From Actinomadura parmotrematis (lineage in GTDB: Bacteria; Actinomycetota; Actinomycetes; Streptosporangiales; Streptosporangiaceae): a DNA stretch of 64,000 nucleotides. This document shows, in pieces, positions 1-8,308 of the stretch. The position numbers and the translations under genes were made by a program. Numbering within the stretch: position 1 is the stretch's first letter; each line of letters begins with the position of its first letter. Location: contig NZ_JAIBOA010000009.1 of the NCBI RefSeq assembly GCF_019458805.1, positions 124,001 to 188,000 of the forward strand, read 5' to 3'. Below the pieces are notes generated by a model, which saw nothing but the letters and a program-made list of their open reading frames with translations, had not been told where the DNA came from and did not search any database.

Positions 1-420
1 CAGCGCGGGCGCGGCGCGGCGCGCGGCGGCGACGAAGGCGCGCAGGTTGGCCTCGAAGTCCGGCGGCTCGACGCCGTACCAGAACAGGTCGTTGATGCCG
101 AGCAGGACGAGCAGGTAAGCGGGCCGGTGCGCGGCCACCTTCGCCTCGATGACGTCCTTCTCGGCCAGGTAGGGGCGGCCCCACTGGGCGTCGTGGTCGC
201 GGTCGAACTCCGGATCGGCGTAGGTGGCGTCGTCGTCGCCGACCTCGGGCGTGCGGATGTCGTCCAGGGTGTCCTTGGGCCCGACCAGGTCGACGTCGGC
301 GCCCTGCTGGCGCAGGTGCTTCCAGAACCGGTAGCGCCACGTCCAGTCGCCGCTGCTGCCGTGGCTGATCGAGTCTCCGACGATCATGATGGCGGTGGCG
401 CCCTCGGGCGGCGTGCTCAT
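1..420 (-). CDS. SGNH/GDSL-type hydrolase, C-terminus beyond window edge
   Basis: Translating the minus strand from the ATG at 420 gives an open frame to the window edge (about 140 residues). Close to the N-terminus it has the GDSISHG block I of SGNH hydrolases (nucleophile Ser in GDS), and further on LLGINDLFWYG, the block III G-x-N-D element with its oxyanion-hole Asn. The block V Asp/His pair should lie beyond the edge. The family hydrolyses esters or lipids or de-acetylates sugars; the substrate cannot be read here. No signal peptide is seen, so it is probably cytoplasmic. Its start overlaps the stop of the upstream acyltransferase-like gene as ATGA, so the two are translationally coupled. 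An acyltransferase beside an esterase suggests glycan or lipid acylation chemistry, which is inference. Confidence 0.85.
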   Translation of the reverse strand, partial: MSTPPEGATAIMIVGDSISHGSSGDWTWRYRFWKHLRQQGADVDLVGPKDTLDDIRTPEVGDDDATYADPEFDRDHDAQWGRPYLAEKDVIEAKVAAHRPAYLLVLLGINDLFWYGVEPPDFEANLRAFVAAARRAAPAL

Positions 421-848
421 GCGGTCGCTCCCCTCTCCAGGGTGTCGGTGGGCGGGCGCCCGGCGGGCCGGGGCCCGGGGCGGTGCCGGCCGGCGCCCGG
501 CTCGTAGGCGCGCAGCACCCGCGCGGGCACCCCGCCGATCCGCACGATGACGTCCGGGCCGAGGTCCAGCCCGGGGACGAGCCCGGCCGCGAGCGTGACC
601 TGCGCGCCGACGAGCGTGTGCGCGCCGATCGAGATCCACGGCTCCCCGTAGAGCGTCGCGGCCGGGAAGGCGATGCGGACCCCCTCGCCGAAGTGCGCGA
701 AACGGTGCCGGCCGGGCGCCCGCGCGGTGACGGCGCCGTAGTCCTGGACACGCTCCCAGGCACCGTGGACGGCGCGCTGGACGGTCCGCCTGGCGGTCCG
801 CCTGGCGGCCCGCTCGGCGCCCTGCCGGAACGCTGCGGAGAGCTGCAT
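417..848 (-). CDS. Acyltransferase-like protein missing its hexapeptide core (in-frame internal deletion)
   Basis: A 143-residue protein starting at the ATG at 848; a longer start at 917 only adds residues that look non-coding. The N-terminal 110 residues match the front of a family of left-handed beta-helix acyltransferases (segments such as FAHFGEGVRIAFP and LGPDVIVRIG). Family members then carry the hexapeptide coils and the catalytic His region before the ending VAGVPARVLR. Here VRIG runs straight into GVPARVLRAYEPG, so roughly 85–90 residues including the active site are absent while the frame is kept. It is therefore probably inactive or a remnant. It overlaps the SGNH hydrolase start by 4 nt. 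The size of the deletion is from memory of the family, not an alignment. Confidence 0.7.
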   Translation of the reverse strand: MQLSAAFRQGAERAARRTARRTVQRAVHGAWERVQDYGAVTARAPGRHRFAHFGEGVRIAFPAATLYGEPWISIGAHTLVGAQVTLAAGLVPGLDLGPDVIVRIGGVPARVLRAYEPGAGRHRPGPRPAGRPPTDTLERGATA

Positions 849-902
849 GTCAACCACGCTAGGTAGTCGAAGGGCGCTTCCGCATGGCCCGCCCCGCCAG
901 TT

Positions 903-967
903 CCTAATGCACCTCACGCCACCTAGGCCTCACCTAAGACGTCCTAGGCGGTCCTAAGCCGCCTCAG
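903..967. repeat. Phased CCTARG-type hexamer array
   Basis: Seven related hexamers, CCTAAT, CCTCAC, CCTAGG, CCTAAG, CCTAGG, CCTAAG and CCTCAG, begin at 903, 912, 922, 933, 943, 953 and 962. Spacing is 9–11 nt, about one helical turn. A further CCTTAGG lies near 1009. Direct repeats on one DNA face are the usual target of multimeric winged-helix activators such as SARP or PhoP-type regulators, but this sequence matches no motif I know. It sits between the divergent acyltransferase-like gene and a 35-residue small gene and could control either. Confidence 0.5.
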
Positions 968-1066
968 GCCGCGCGGATAAGGCTTCGTCCCGATGCGGCG
1001 ACCGGGGCCTTAGGACGAATCTTGAGTCATCGGGTCGAACGGCCCGGACGAGATGAGGAGATTCAG

Positions 1067-1174
1067 ATGATGCGCCCGGAGTTCAGCCAGCAGAGCATCG
1101 CCAAGGACCGCGCCCGCCGCCTCCGCGAAGAGGCCGAGCGCGCCCGCCGCGCCGCCAAGGCCCGCAAGCAGTGA
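1067..1174 (+). CDS. Small basic protein, 35 residues
   Basis: A strong GAGGAG ribosome-binding site at 1055–1060 precedes two adjacent ATG codons (1067, 1070), followed by 34–35 codons to TGA at 1172–1174. The product begins MRPEFSQQS and continues as a Lys/Arg/Ala-rich, strongly helical segment (REEAERARRAAKARKQ). Codon third positions are almost all G/C, and a strong intrinsic terminator follows 26 nt after the stop, so this is very likely a real monocistronic gene. No function is recognised; the charge suggests nucleic-acid or ribosome contact, which is only inference. Confidence 0.6.
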   Translation: MMRPEFSQQSIAKDRARRLREEAERARRAAKARKQ

Positions 1175-1200
1175 CCGCCCGCGGTCCACGCCCCGGCCAC

Positions 1201-1236
1201 GACGCCCCCGCCGCCCGGCGGGGGCGTCTTCGTTTT
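1201..1236 (+). terminator. Intrinsic terminator after the small gene
   Basis: A 13-bp perfect stem (1201–1213 with 1216–1228, arm GACGCCCCCGCCG) is followed by TTCGTTTT. It terminates the small plus-strand gene ending at 1174. Confidence 0.8.
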
Positions 1237-1312
1237 CCCCACAACAGGCATATAAGACGCCATTAAAGGGACGCGGCCGGAAAGGCGCGGGCGATTTCGT
1301 GCACTGTCTGGG

Positions 1313-3388
1313 ATGACGCGCGATCTGTCGGACCAGCGCTTATGCTTCTTGTGCCACTATCAGCGAGGAGGTCCGGTGCCCGAGTCCCTTTTGTCACTCG
1401 ACATACCGCTCGGGCCTTTCCTGGGAAATACGGTGAAGGTGTATCCCGGGCAGGACGGCCGCGTCCACTCCGCCCGCACCTGCCCCGGCCTGCACGAGGA
1501 CGACGCGCCGCCCGCGCTCGTCCCGCTGGACGCCGCGCTGATCGGCGCGATGTGCGAGAACTGCGCGAAATGGCACCACTGGGCGCGCCCCGACAGCGCC
1601 CTCGGGATCTTTCTCTGCGCGCTCACCGGAATGGGCCTGCTGTACGAGCTCGGCGCGCACCTGCCCGGTCCCTCCGACGCGGGCCCCGAGGCCGAGATCG
1701 CCGACTGCGAGACCGCCGACGCCGCCGCGCTCCTCGCCGAGGGCGACCGGCCCGCCGAGGACGACGAGAAGCGCTGGCAGTCCTTCAGCGACGCCCGCCG
1801 GCTGCGCGACGCCGCGTTCCGCGACTGGCTCCAGGCCGCGACCAGCCTGCACCGCGCGCTCGGCACCGTCGCCGCCTACCCGTGGCTGGAGCCGTGGGCC
1901 CGCGAGCGGCTCACGCTGAAGGCGGGCCACGTCGAGGCGCTGCGGACGCGCGCGGGCCGCCTCGTCCGGCCCGGCGCGCTGCTGGAGGCGGCCGCCGCGG
2001 GCCTGCTCGACGGCGACGGCTCGCCGCTCTGGGACCGCTGGCAGGACGCCGCGGCCGCCTCCTGGAGCGGCCTGGAGCGCCACGCCGGCCTCGGCCTGGA
2101 GGCGGGGGGCGCGCTGTTCCCCGACGCCGGCGTCACCGCCGAGTGGACCGAGCGCGTCCGGGCGCGGGTGGCCGCGCTGCGCACCCGGCCCGAGCGCCTG
2201 GTGCTCGCGGCGCTGCCCGCCGGGGACGGGCGCCGCAGCGACCTGCGCCGCACGCTGACCGAGGCCGAGCTGGGCGTGCTCGCCGCCTACACCGTGGAGG
2301 CCGACTGGGGCCGCCGCGTCATGCTGCTGCGCGTCCCGTACCTGGTCGCCGAGCACCTGCTCGGGCAGCGCTCGCACCTGGCCTGCACCCCCTACGCGGG
2401 CGACGACGCCGGCTTCGCGCCCGCGCTGCCGCCGCCCGGCGAGCGCGACGCGCCGCTGCCCGGCGTGTTCGACGACTCGCCCGTCGCGGCGCGGCGCCCC
2501 GTCACGAGCGCGCACCTGCGGGCGCTGCGCGAGGGCGCCGGGCACGACCAGCGCCGCGCCGACCAGCCGCAGGCCGACCAGCTGTACGTCGTGTTCTCCG
2601 CCGAGCACGGCGTGGAGGTCCTGCCGACCGCGGCGATCGAGGCGCGCTGCACCACCGGCTGGCAGGGCGTCCTCGTGGCGGGCGCCGCCGACCTCCCCGC
2701 CTCGCTGATCGCGCCCTGGGCCGAGCAGCCGCCGCAGCAGGACCTCGGCCCCGGCTGGCAGCTCGGCGCGGCGGCCGGCGAGCAGGAGCTGTTCGACGAG
2801 CGCAGCCTGCGCGCCCTCGCGCTCGCCCGCGGCGCCCGCGACCTGCGCGCCCTCGACGACGGCCGGGACGGCGCCGCGCGGGCCGTCCCGCCGCAGGTGT
2901 GGCGGGCGCTGCTCGCCCGCGACCGCATGGACCTGCGCCCGTTCGGCGGCGGCATCCCGCTCGGGCTGCTCGCCGACGTGCAGCTCTACACCTCCAACGC
3001 CGACCCGCAGGTCCCCGGCAAGGGCCACTCCCCCTACTGCGGGCACCAGCACGACCTGCGGCTCACCCGCGACGACCATCTGCTCACCGTGGCCGAGCTG
3101 CTGCGCCGCACCGACCTGGAGTGGTGCCGCAAGTGCGGCGGGTACGCCGTCCGGCGGCTCGCCGCCCCGCAGCTCGCCTACTACCGGGCGGCGCACCGCC
3201 TCTACACGATCGCCGAGGAGCTGCGCCGCGACCCGGGCCGCCGCCCGGCCGTCCTCGCCGCCGACCTCGCCTCGCTGGCGAGCTGGGAGCCGCACGCCCC
3301 CCACCGGTGGGAGGACCGCGACCGCCGCCAGTGGCTGGAGATCATCCGCGCGCTGGAGGCGCGCCTGGCGCAGCCCCGCCGCCGCTGA
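1313..3388 (+). CDS. Hypothetical protein of 691 residues with scattered zinc-finger-like cysteines
   Basis: A long reading frame with strong codon bias; no family is recognised. Near the N-terminus are CFLC (residues 11–14) and, further on, CENCAKWHH; near the C-terminus are YCGHQHD and WCRKCGGY. Such paired Cys/His groups could bind zinc. The middle (about 150–500) is Ala/Arg/Leu-rich and probably helical. There is no signal peptide or clear membrane segment. The start is uncertain: a GTG at 1376 would remove the first CxxC, and no strong ribosome-binding site decides; I keep 1313 because the CFLC pair looks genuine. It is convergent with the GMC oxidoreductase, leaving 18 nt between stops. 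Confidence 0.75.
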   Translation: MTRDLSDQRLCFLCHYQRGGPVPESLLSLDIPLGPFLGNTVKVYPGQDGRVHSARTCPGLHEDDAPPALVPLDAALIGAMCENCAKWHHWARPDSALGIFLCALTGMGLLYELGAHLPGPSDAGPEAEIADCETADAAALLAEGDRPAEDDEKRWQSFSDARRLRDAAFRDWLQAATSLHRALGTVAAYPWLEPWARERLTLKAGHVEALRTRAGRLVRPGALLEAAAAGLLDGDGSPLWDRWQDAAAASWSGLERHAGLGLEAGGALFPDAGVTAEWTERVRARVAALRTRPERLVLAALPAGDGRRSDLRRTLTEAELGVLAAYTVEADWGRRVMLLRVPYLVAEHLLGQRSHLACTPYAGDDAGFAPALPPPGERDAPLPGVFDDSPVAARRPVTSAHLRALREGAGHDQRRADQPQADQLYVVFSAEHGVEVLPTAAIEARCTTGWQGVLVAGAADLPASLIAPWAEQPPQQDLGPGWQLGAAAGEQELFDERSLRALALARGARDLRALDDGRDGAARAVPPQVWRALLARDRMDLRPFGGGIPLGLLADVQLYTSNADPQVPGKGHSPYCGHQHDLRLTRDDHLLTVAELLRRTDLEWCRKCGGYAVRRLAAPQLAYYRAAHRLYTIAEELRRDPGRRPAVLAADLASLASWEPHAPHRWEDRDRRQWLEIIRALEARLAQPRRR

Positions 3389-3406
3389 CCGGCGCGGGCG
3401 CCCGCC

Positions 3407-4993
3407 TCAGCCGTCCGCCGCCGCGAGGGGCGTGTTCCCGCGGATGAGGTCGGCGGCGCGCTCGGCGATCGCGATGGTCGGCGCGTTGGTGTTGCCGCGC
3501 GGCACCGCCGGCATCACCGAGGCGTCCACCACCCGCAGCCCCTCGACGCCGCGGACCCGCAGGTCGGTGTCGCAGACCGCGCCGCCGCCGCCCATCGCGC
3601 ACGTGCTCGTCGGGTGGAACAGCGTCGCGACCTGCGCGCGCACGTACGCGGTCAGCGCCTCGTCGTCGCCGGCCTGCTCGCCCGGCGCCCACTCGCCGCC
3701 GCTGAGCGCCGCGAGCGGCCCCGTCGCGGCGATCTCGCGGGCCTGCCGGACGCCGGCGAGCAGGATGTCCAGGTCGGCCTTGGCGGCCAGGTAGGCCGGG
3801 TCGATGAGCGGCTTGGCGTGCGGGCTCGCCGAGCGGAGCGTGAGCGCGCCCCGGCTCTCGATCGCGACGGCCGTCACGAACACCGACAGCAGCCGCTCGG
3901 ACGGCTCGGTGAGGCCCTGGTCGTGGAACGCGGTCGGCAGCACGTGGTACTGCAGGTCGGGGGCGGGCAGCCCGTCGACGGTCCGCGCGAACCCGCCCGC
4001 CTCGGCCACGTTGGAGGCGAACGGGCCGCGCTGGAGCGCCTGGTAGAGGGCGAGGTTGCGGGCGCCCGCCAGCTCCCACAGGCTGCGATGGCGCGGCGTC
4101 GCGAACATGACGTTGACGTAGGGGTGGTCCTGGAGGCCCTGCCCGACGGGCGCGTCCACCAGCACGTCGAGGCCGTGCTCGCGCAGGTGGTCCGCGGGCC
4201 CGACGCCCGACAGCATCAGCAGCTGCGGGCTGTTGACCGAGCCGCCCGCGAGGATCACCTCGGCCCCGGCGCGCGCGACGAGCGGCTCGCCGCGCAGCTC
4301 GTAGCGGACGCCGGTCGCGCGGCCGTCCTCGATGAGGACGCCGGTGGCGAGGGCGTCGGTCACCACGGTGAGGTTCGGGCGGTCCAGCGCCGGCCGCAGG
4401 TAGCCGGCGGCGGTGGACCAGCGCCGCCCGCGCTTGTGGGTGACCTGGTAGAAGCCGACGCCGTCCTGCTCGGCGCCGTTGAAGTCGTTGTTGGCGGCGA
4501 GGCCGTAGGACTTCGCCGACTGCACCCAGGCGCGCGTCAGGGGGTGCTTGTAGCGGAGGTCCTCGACGCGGAGCGGGCCGCCCTCGCCGTGGAAGGGGGA
4601 CGCGCCGCGCTGCTGGTCCTCGGCGCGGCGGAAGTAGGGCAGCAGGTCGGCGTAGCCCCAGCCGGCGCAGCCGTACGCGTCGCGCCAGGTGTCGTAGTCG
4701 TGCCGGTGCCCGCGAATGTAGATCATCGCGTTGGTGGACGAGCTGCCGCCGAGGGTGCGGCCGCGCGGCCAGTACACCCGGCGCCCGTCGGCGTGCTCCT
4801 GCGGCGTGGTGGTGTAGTCCCAGTCGAAGGGGCCCTTGATGAGCGAGGCGACCGCGGCCGGGATGTGGATCTCGGGGGCGTCGTCGGGCGGGCCGGCCTC
4901 CAGCAGCAGCACCCGCGTCGCGGGGTCCTCGCTCAGCCGGGCGGCGAGCACGCAGCCCGCGCTGCCCGCACCCACGATGATGTAGTCGTACAC
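3407..4993 (-). CDS. GMC-family FAD-dependent oxidoreductase (choline/alcohol dehydrogenase type)
   Basis: A 528-residue protein of normal GMC length. It opens with the FAD-binding beta-alpha-beta motif VGAGSAG (residues 7–13) and the LLLEAG acidic end of the fold (29–34), followed by the GMC signature region GRTLGGSSSTNAMIYIRGH. The C-terminal active site shows HPTSTCAMG, with the catalytic His, and RGNTNAPT. Such enzymes oxidise alcohols such as choline or polyethylene glycol to aldehydes; the exact substrate cannot be assigned. The start is a GTG at 4993 behind a GGGAG Shine-Dalgarno sequence. It is transcribed divergently from the cobalamin adenosyltransferase. Confidence 0.9.
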   Translation of the reverse strand: MYDYIIVGAGSAGCVLAARLSEDPATRVLLLEAGPPDDAPEIHIPAAVASLIKGPFDWDYTTTPQEHADGRRVYWPRGRTLGGSSSTNAMIYIRGHRHDYDTWRDAYGCAGWGYADLLPYFRRAEDQQRGASPFHGEGGPLRVEDLRYKHPLTRAWVQSAKSYGLAANNDFNGAEQDGVGFYQVTHKRGRRWSTAAGYLRPALDRPNLTVVTDALATGVLIEDGRATGVRYELRGEPLVARAGAEVILAGGSVNSPQLLMLSGVGPADHLREHGLDVLVDAPVGQGLQDHPYVNVMFATPRHRSLWELAGARNLALYQALQRGPFASNVAEAGGFARTVDGLPAPDLQYHVLPTAFHDQGLTEPSERLLSVFVTAVAIESRGALTLRSASPHAKPLIDPAYLAAKADLDILLAGVRQAREIAATGPLAALSGGEWAPGEQAGDDEALTAYVRAQVATLFHPTSTCAMGGGGAVCDTDLRVRGVEGLRVVDASVMPAVPRGNTNAPTIAIAERAADLIRGNTPLAAADG

Positions 4994-5063
4994 GGCCGCT
5001 CCCTAGGACGGGGCTGGTGGTGGACGGCACCCTACCGAACGAAGTTCTGAACGTGCCCGGCGC

Positions 5064-5069
5064 TAGGGT
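5064..5069 (+). promoter_or_regulatory. -10 element of a leaderless transcript
   Basis: TAGGGT ends 7 nt before the ATG at 5077, so transcription would begin at or next to the start codon. No Shine-Dalgarno sequence is present. This spacing is the usual leaderless arrangement in actinomycetes and decides the start of the downstream gene. Confidence 0.6.
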
Positions 5070-5076
5070 GGCGGGC

Positions 5077-5670
5077 ATGGCGAAGGACAGGGACAACCCC
5101 GTCGTGCTGTCGCGGATCTACACGCGGACCGGCGACGACGGCACCACCGCGCTCGGCGACATGTCGCGCACCCGCAAGACCGACCCCCGGCTCGCGGCCT
5201 ACGCCGACGTCGAGGAGGCCAACGCCGCCCTCGGCGCCGCGATCGCCCTCGGCGGCCTGGACGAGGCGGTCGCCGCCCCCCTCCGCCGCGTGCAGAACGA
5301 GCTGTTCGACGTCGGCGCCGACCTCTGCGCGCCCGTCGTGCCCGACCCCGAGTACCCGCCGCTCCGCGTCGAGCAGGGCTACATCGACCGGCTGGAGGCC
5401 GACTGCGACGCCTTCAACGCGACGCTGGCGCCGCTCCGCAGCTTCATCCTGCCCGGCGGGACGCCCGGCGCCGCGCTGCTGCACGTCGCGCGGACCGTCG
5501 TGCGCCGCGCCGAGCGGTCGGCCTGGGCCGCGATCGAGGAGCACGGCGACGCCGTCAACCCGCTGACGGCCGGCTACCTGAACCGGCTGTCGGACCTGGT
5601 CTTCATCCTCTGCCGCGTCGCCAACGCCGCGCACGGCGACGTCCTCTGGAAGCCCGGCGGCGACCGCTAG
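5077..5670 (+). CDS. Cob(I)yrinic acid a,c-diamide adenosyltransferase (PduO/MMAB type)
   Basis: A 197-residue protein that transfers the adenosyl group of ATP to cob(I)alamin, making coenzyme B12. It opens with the ATP-binding signature YTRTGDDGTTALGD and has the C-terminal R-A-E-R-S element followed by LNRLSDLVFILCR, the helix that closes the active site. Length is normal. The ATG at 5077 is chosen because the signature begins about 14 residues later and a leaderless -10 lies immediately upstream; an earlier in-frame ATG at 5017 would add residues outside the family. In many actinomycetes this gene lies near the ATP synthase operon, as here. Confidence 0.93.
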   Translation: MAKDRDNPVVLSRIYTRTGDDGTTALGDMSRTRKTDPRLAAYADVEEANAALGAAIALGGLDEAVAAPLRRVQNELFDVGADLCAPVVPDPEYPPLRVEQGYIDRLEADCDAFNATLAPLRSFILPGGTPGAALLHVARTVVRRAERSAWAAIEEHGDAVNPLTAGYLNRLSDLVFILCRVANAAHGDVLWKPGGDR

Positions 5671-5672
5671 CG

Positions 5673-5702
5673 GCGCGGGGTGGGGCTAGCCCCACCCCGC
5701 GC
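5673..5702. promoter_or_regulatory. 30-nt perfect palindrome, probable operator of the DUF4097 gene
   Basis: Perfect dyad centred at 5687/5688 with no loop. Its inner 18 nt, GGTGGGGCTAGCCCCACC, recurs exactly at 32286–32303. It ends 51 nt before the start of the DUF4097 lipoprotein gene. It lacks a T-tract, so it fits an operator better than a terminator, although it could also stop the upstream gene. Confidence 0.55.
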
Positions 5703-5753
5703 GGCGGGGCCTCCTCCTGGCCCCGCACCGCCCGGCGCCGCCATCCTGGACCC

Positions 5754-6569
5754 ATGACGGCATCACGGGCACTGGCCATCGGGACGCTCGCGGCGGCGGC
5801 CCTCGCGGCGGCGGGCTGCGCCGCCCAGTTCGGCACGCGGCACGGCACCGCCTCCTACACCGTCGCCGGCGCCGTCACCGCCGTCGTGCTGGACGGCGAC
5901 CAGGACATCGAGATCACCGGCTCGGACGATCCCGGCGTGGCCGTCACCGAGCGGCTGTCCTGGTCCAACGGGCGCAACCGGCCGCGCCCCGAGCACCGGG
6001 TGAGCGGCGGGACGCTGCACCTGTCGGCGCGCTGCAAGGGCGCGGTGCTCGGCGGGTCCCGCTGCGGCGTCGCCTACCGCGTCCGGCTGCCGCGCGCGAC
6101 GGCGCTCCGCGTCCAGGGCGGCGACGGCGACGTCACCGTCACCGGGATGGGCGGCGACCTGCGGCTGGCCTCGGGCAGCGGGGCGGTGCGCGCCCGCGAC
6201 CTGCGCGCCCGCTCGCTCTACGCCACGGCCGGCGACGGCGACGTGCGCGTGTCGGGGCAGGCCACGGCCGCCGTGCTGCGCACCGGCAGCGGCTCGGTGG
6301 TGGCGAGCGCGCTGCGCGCCGGGACGGTCACCGCGCACGCGGGCGACGGCTCGCTGAACCTCTCCTTCGCCGCGCCGCCGGACGGCGTGGACGCCTCCAC
6401 CGGCAGCGGCCAGGTGCGGATCGCGCTGCCGCAGGCCGCCTACCGGGTCGTCACGCACACCGGCAGCGGCCACGTCGACGTCGACCCGGCCGTCCACCGC
6501 GACACCGCGTCCGCCCGGACGATCGCCGTGCGCGCCGGGGACGGCTCGATCCGGATCGAGACCGCCTGA
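5754..6569 (+). CDS. DUF4097-type beta-helix lipoprotein
   Basis: A 271-residue protein with a type II signal peptide: basic start, Ala-rich core, and lipobox AAAGC with the lipidated Cys at residue 22. The remainder is a DUF4097-like repetitive beta-strand domain, with recurring GDGDV, GSGSV and GDGSI turns (for example GGDGDVTVTG, TGSGSVVAS, RAGDGSIRIET) typical of a right-handed beta-helix. It would be anchored on the outer face of the membrane. Family members often accompany LiaF/PspC and NarL-type envelope-stress systems. A 30-nt palindrome lies just upstream and shares its core with the promoter region of the sensor kinase at 30.9–32.2 kb, hinting at common control. Confidence 0.85.
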   Translation: MTASRALAIGTLAAAALAAAGCAAQFGTRHGTASYTVAGAVTAVVLDGDQDIEITGSDDPGVAVTERLSWSNGRNRPRPEHRVSGGTLHLSARCKGAVLGGSRCGVAYRVRLPRATALRVQGGDGDVTVTGMGGDLRLASGSGAVRARDLRARSLYATAGDGDVRVSGQATAAVLRTGSGSVVASALRAGTVTAHAGDGSLNLSFAAPPDGVDASTGSGQVRIALPQAAYRVVTHTGSGHVDVDPAVHRDTASARTIAVRAGDGSIRIETA

Positions 6570-6596
6570 CCCGCCCGCCCGTCCCCGGACGCGCGA

Positions 6597-6626
6597 GGGC
6601 CGCGCCCGCCGGAGCGGACGCGGCCC
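6597..6626. terminator. Hairpin between convergent genes
   Basis: GGGCCGCG (6597–6604) pairs with CGCGGCCC (6619–6626) across a 14-nt loop, between the stop codons of the DUF4097 gene and the convergent M28 peptidase gene. It could serve both strands; no T-tract is present. Confidence 0.45.
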
Positions 6627-6641
6627 AGATGCCCGCACGGG

Positions 6642-8153
6642 TCAGCGCAGCAGGTGGCCGCCCTGGTAGGGCGACTGCCGCTTGGCGGCGCGGGCGGCCG
6701 CGGCGGCCCGCAGCGCCTCGCCGTTGACCGGCAGCGTCGACTTGGCGAACGTCTGCGTCGCGAACGCGATGCCGTCCACGTTGGTGTCCAGCAGCTTGTA
6801 GTCGACGTTCTTCACCGTGTCGCACGCCTGGTGGTAGCAGGGGTCGTAGGCGAGCCCCGCGGTGCCGCCGAAGAGCGCGGCCTCCTCGGCGGTCTTGATG
6901 CCCTCGGCGCCGGTGTCGATGCCGCCCGCCGGGATGCCGTTCTCGATGAACGGCCCGTAGTCGGAGCGGCCGTTGAACTCGCTCTCGGCCGTCGGCAGCT
7001 TGCGCGCGGCGTAGTAGTCCTTGAAGACCTTCTCGATCGCGCCCGAGCCCGCCGGCGGGTTCGTGCCGGCGCCGGAGGAGTCGTCACCGTCGTACACGCC
7101 GCGGATGCCGTTCGGCGAGCCGAGCATGTCGAAGTTCAGGTTCAGCGCGATCTTCGCCTTCTGCGCCGGGGTCAGCGAGGTGACGTAGTAGGTCGAGCCC
7201 ACCAGGTCGATCTCCTCGGCGCCCCACCAGGCGAACCGGACCTTGTTCTTGATGTTCTTGGCGCCCAGCTTGCCGATCTTCTGGGCGATCGCCAGGATCG
7301 ACGCCGAGCCGGTGCCGTTGTCGTTGATGCCGGGCCCGGCCGGGACGCTGTCCAGGTGGGCGCCGAGCAGCACGACGTTGTCGGCGCGGCCCGCCTTGGT
7401 CTCGGCGATGACGTTCTGGGTCTTGCGGCGCTCGTTGATCGTCTCGGTCTTGACGTGCAGGGTGAGCGTCCCGGCCTGCGAGGCGGCGACGAGCTGCCGG
7501 CCGAGCGCGTTCGGCGTGGAGATCGTCGGGACCTTGGTCGGCTTGCCGATGGTGGCGCCGGTGACCGGGCCCTCGACGTCGGGCCGGTTGTAGATGACGA
7601 CGCCGACCGCGCCCGCGGCCTCGGCGTTGTCGGTCTTCACCGAGAAGTTGCAGTTGCCGCGCTGGACGAGGGCGATCGCGCCCTTCGGGAAGCCGGCGAA
7701 GTCCTCGGCCTCGCAGCCGGAGGTGCCGGTCTCGCCCGCCGCCGGCGGGTCGACCGCGACGGCGTTCGCGGTGACCTCGCCGCCCGCCGAGTACTCCATG
7801 GTGTTGTAGTCGGTGTCGACGGTGTAGGCCTTCTTCTCCGGCGCGACCTGGTCGAACGCGCCCGGCCCCTGCTGCCGGAAGAAGTCGAAGTCGAACGGCT
7901 GGACCGTCGGCTTGTAGCCGGCCTTCTTCAGCTGGCTGACGACGTACTTGGTGGAGATCTCGTAGCCGGGGGTGCCGGCGGCGCGGGTCCCGCCGTTGTA
8001 GGTGGCGATCTTCTGCAGGGCGTCCAGGTGGGTCCGGACGTCCTTCAGGGTGACCAGCTTGGCGAGGTCGGGCTTCGCCGCGGCCTGCGCCTGCGGGATC
8101 GTGCCGAGGGACGCGGTCAGCGCCACTGCGGCCCCGATGGCGAGCTTTCGCAC
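6642..8153 (-). CDS. Secreted M28 family zinc aminopeptidase with PA domain (copy 1)
   Basis: A 503-residue protein beginning at a GTG (8153) behind AGGAG. An N-terminal Sec signal (MRKLAIGAAVALTASLG...QAQAA) is followed by a PA domain (about 130–245) and the M28 di-zinc catalytic domain. Zinc ligands and catalytic residues are visible: LLGAHLDSVP (His, then Asp), NDNGTGS (bridging Asp), WWGAEE (catalytic Glu pair), LNFDMLGSP (Asp) and CYHQACD (last His). It resembles Streptomyces griseus aminopeptidase and aminopeptidase Y, which release hydrophobic N-terminal residues outside the cell. A clear paralogue lies at 9215–10720. Confidence 0.92.
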   Translation of the reverse strand: MRKLAIGAAVALTASLGTIPQAQAAAKPDLAKLVTLKDVRTHLDALQKIATYNGGTRAAGTPGYEISTKYVVSQLKKAGYKPTVQPFDFDFFRQQGPGAFDQVAPEKKAYTVDTDYNTMEYSAGGEVTANAVAVDPPAAGETGTSGCEAEDFAGFPKGAIALVQRGNCNFSVKTDNAEAAGAVGVVIYNRPDVEGPVTGATIGKPTKVPTISTPNALGRQLVAASQAGTLTLHVKTETINERRKTQNVIAETKAGRADNVVLLGAHLDSVPAGPGINDNGTGSASILAIAQKIGKLGAKNIKNKVRFAWWGAEEIDLVGSTYYVTSLTPAQKAKIALNLNFDMLGSPNGIRGVYDGDDSSGAGTNPPAGSGAIEKVFKDYYAARKLPTAESEFNGRSDYGPFIENGIPAGGIDTGAEGIKTAEEAALFGGTAGLAYDPCYHQACDTVKNVDYKLLDTNVDGIAFATQTFAKSTLPVNGEALRAAAAARAAKRQSPYQGGHLLR

Positions 8154-8302
8154 GTTCGCTCCTGGGGGTGGAGGGAGGCGGATCGGTTGCTGATCATCAC
8201 CCGGGCCGCAGACGTCCACAAGACCCCGTTACGTCCCGTCGCCGGATCGAGACCTGCGGTCACCCGGACCGCAACAGAACGCCCGGATCCGGTCGGGAGG
8301 TC

Positions 8303-8308
8303 TAGAGT
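8303..8308 (+). promoter_or_regulatory. -10 element before the Pro/Gln-rich gene
   Basis: TAGAGT is placed 25 nt upstream of the ATG at 8334, leaving room for a short leader with the GAGGAG ribosome-binding site. No convincing -35 is seen. Confidence 0.4.

Noticed and set aside
1394..3304. 636-codon minus-strand frame opposite the hypothetical gene at 1313–3388
   Set aside because: Low-complexity Gly/Val/Arg product and no ribosome-binding site; the plus strand has better codon bias, though neither product has a known family.
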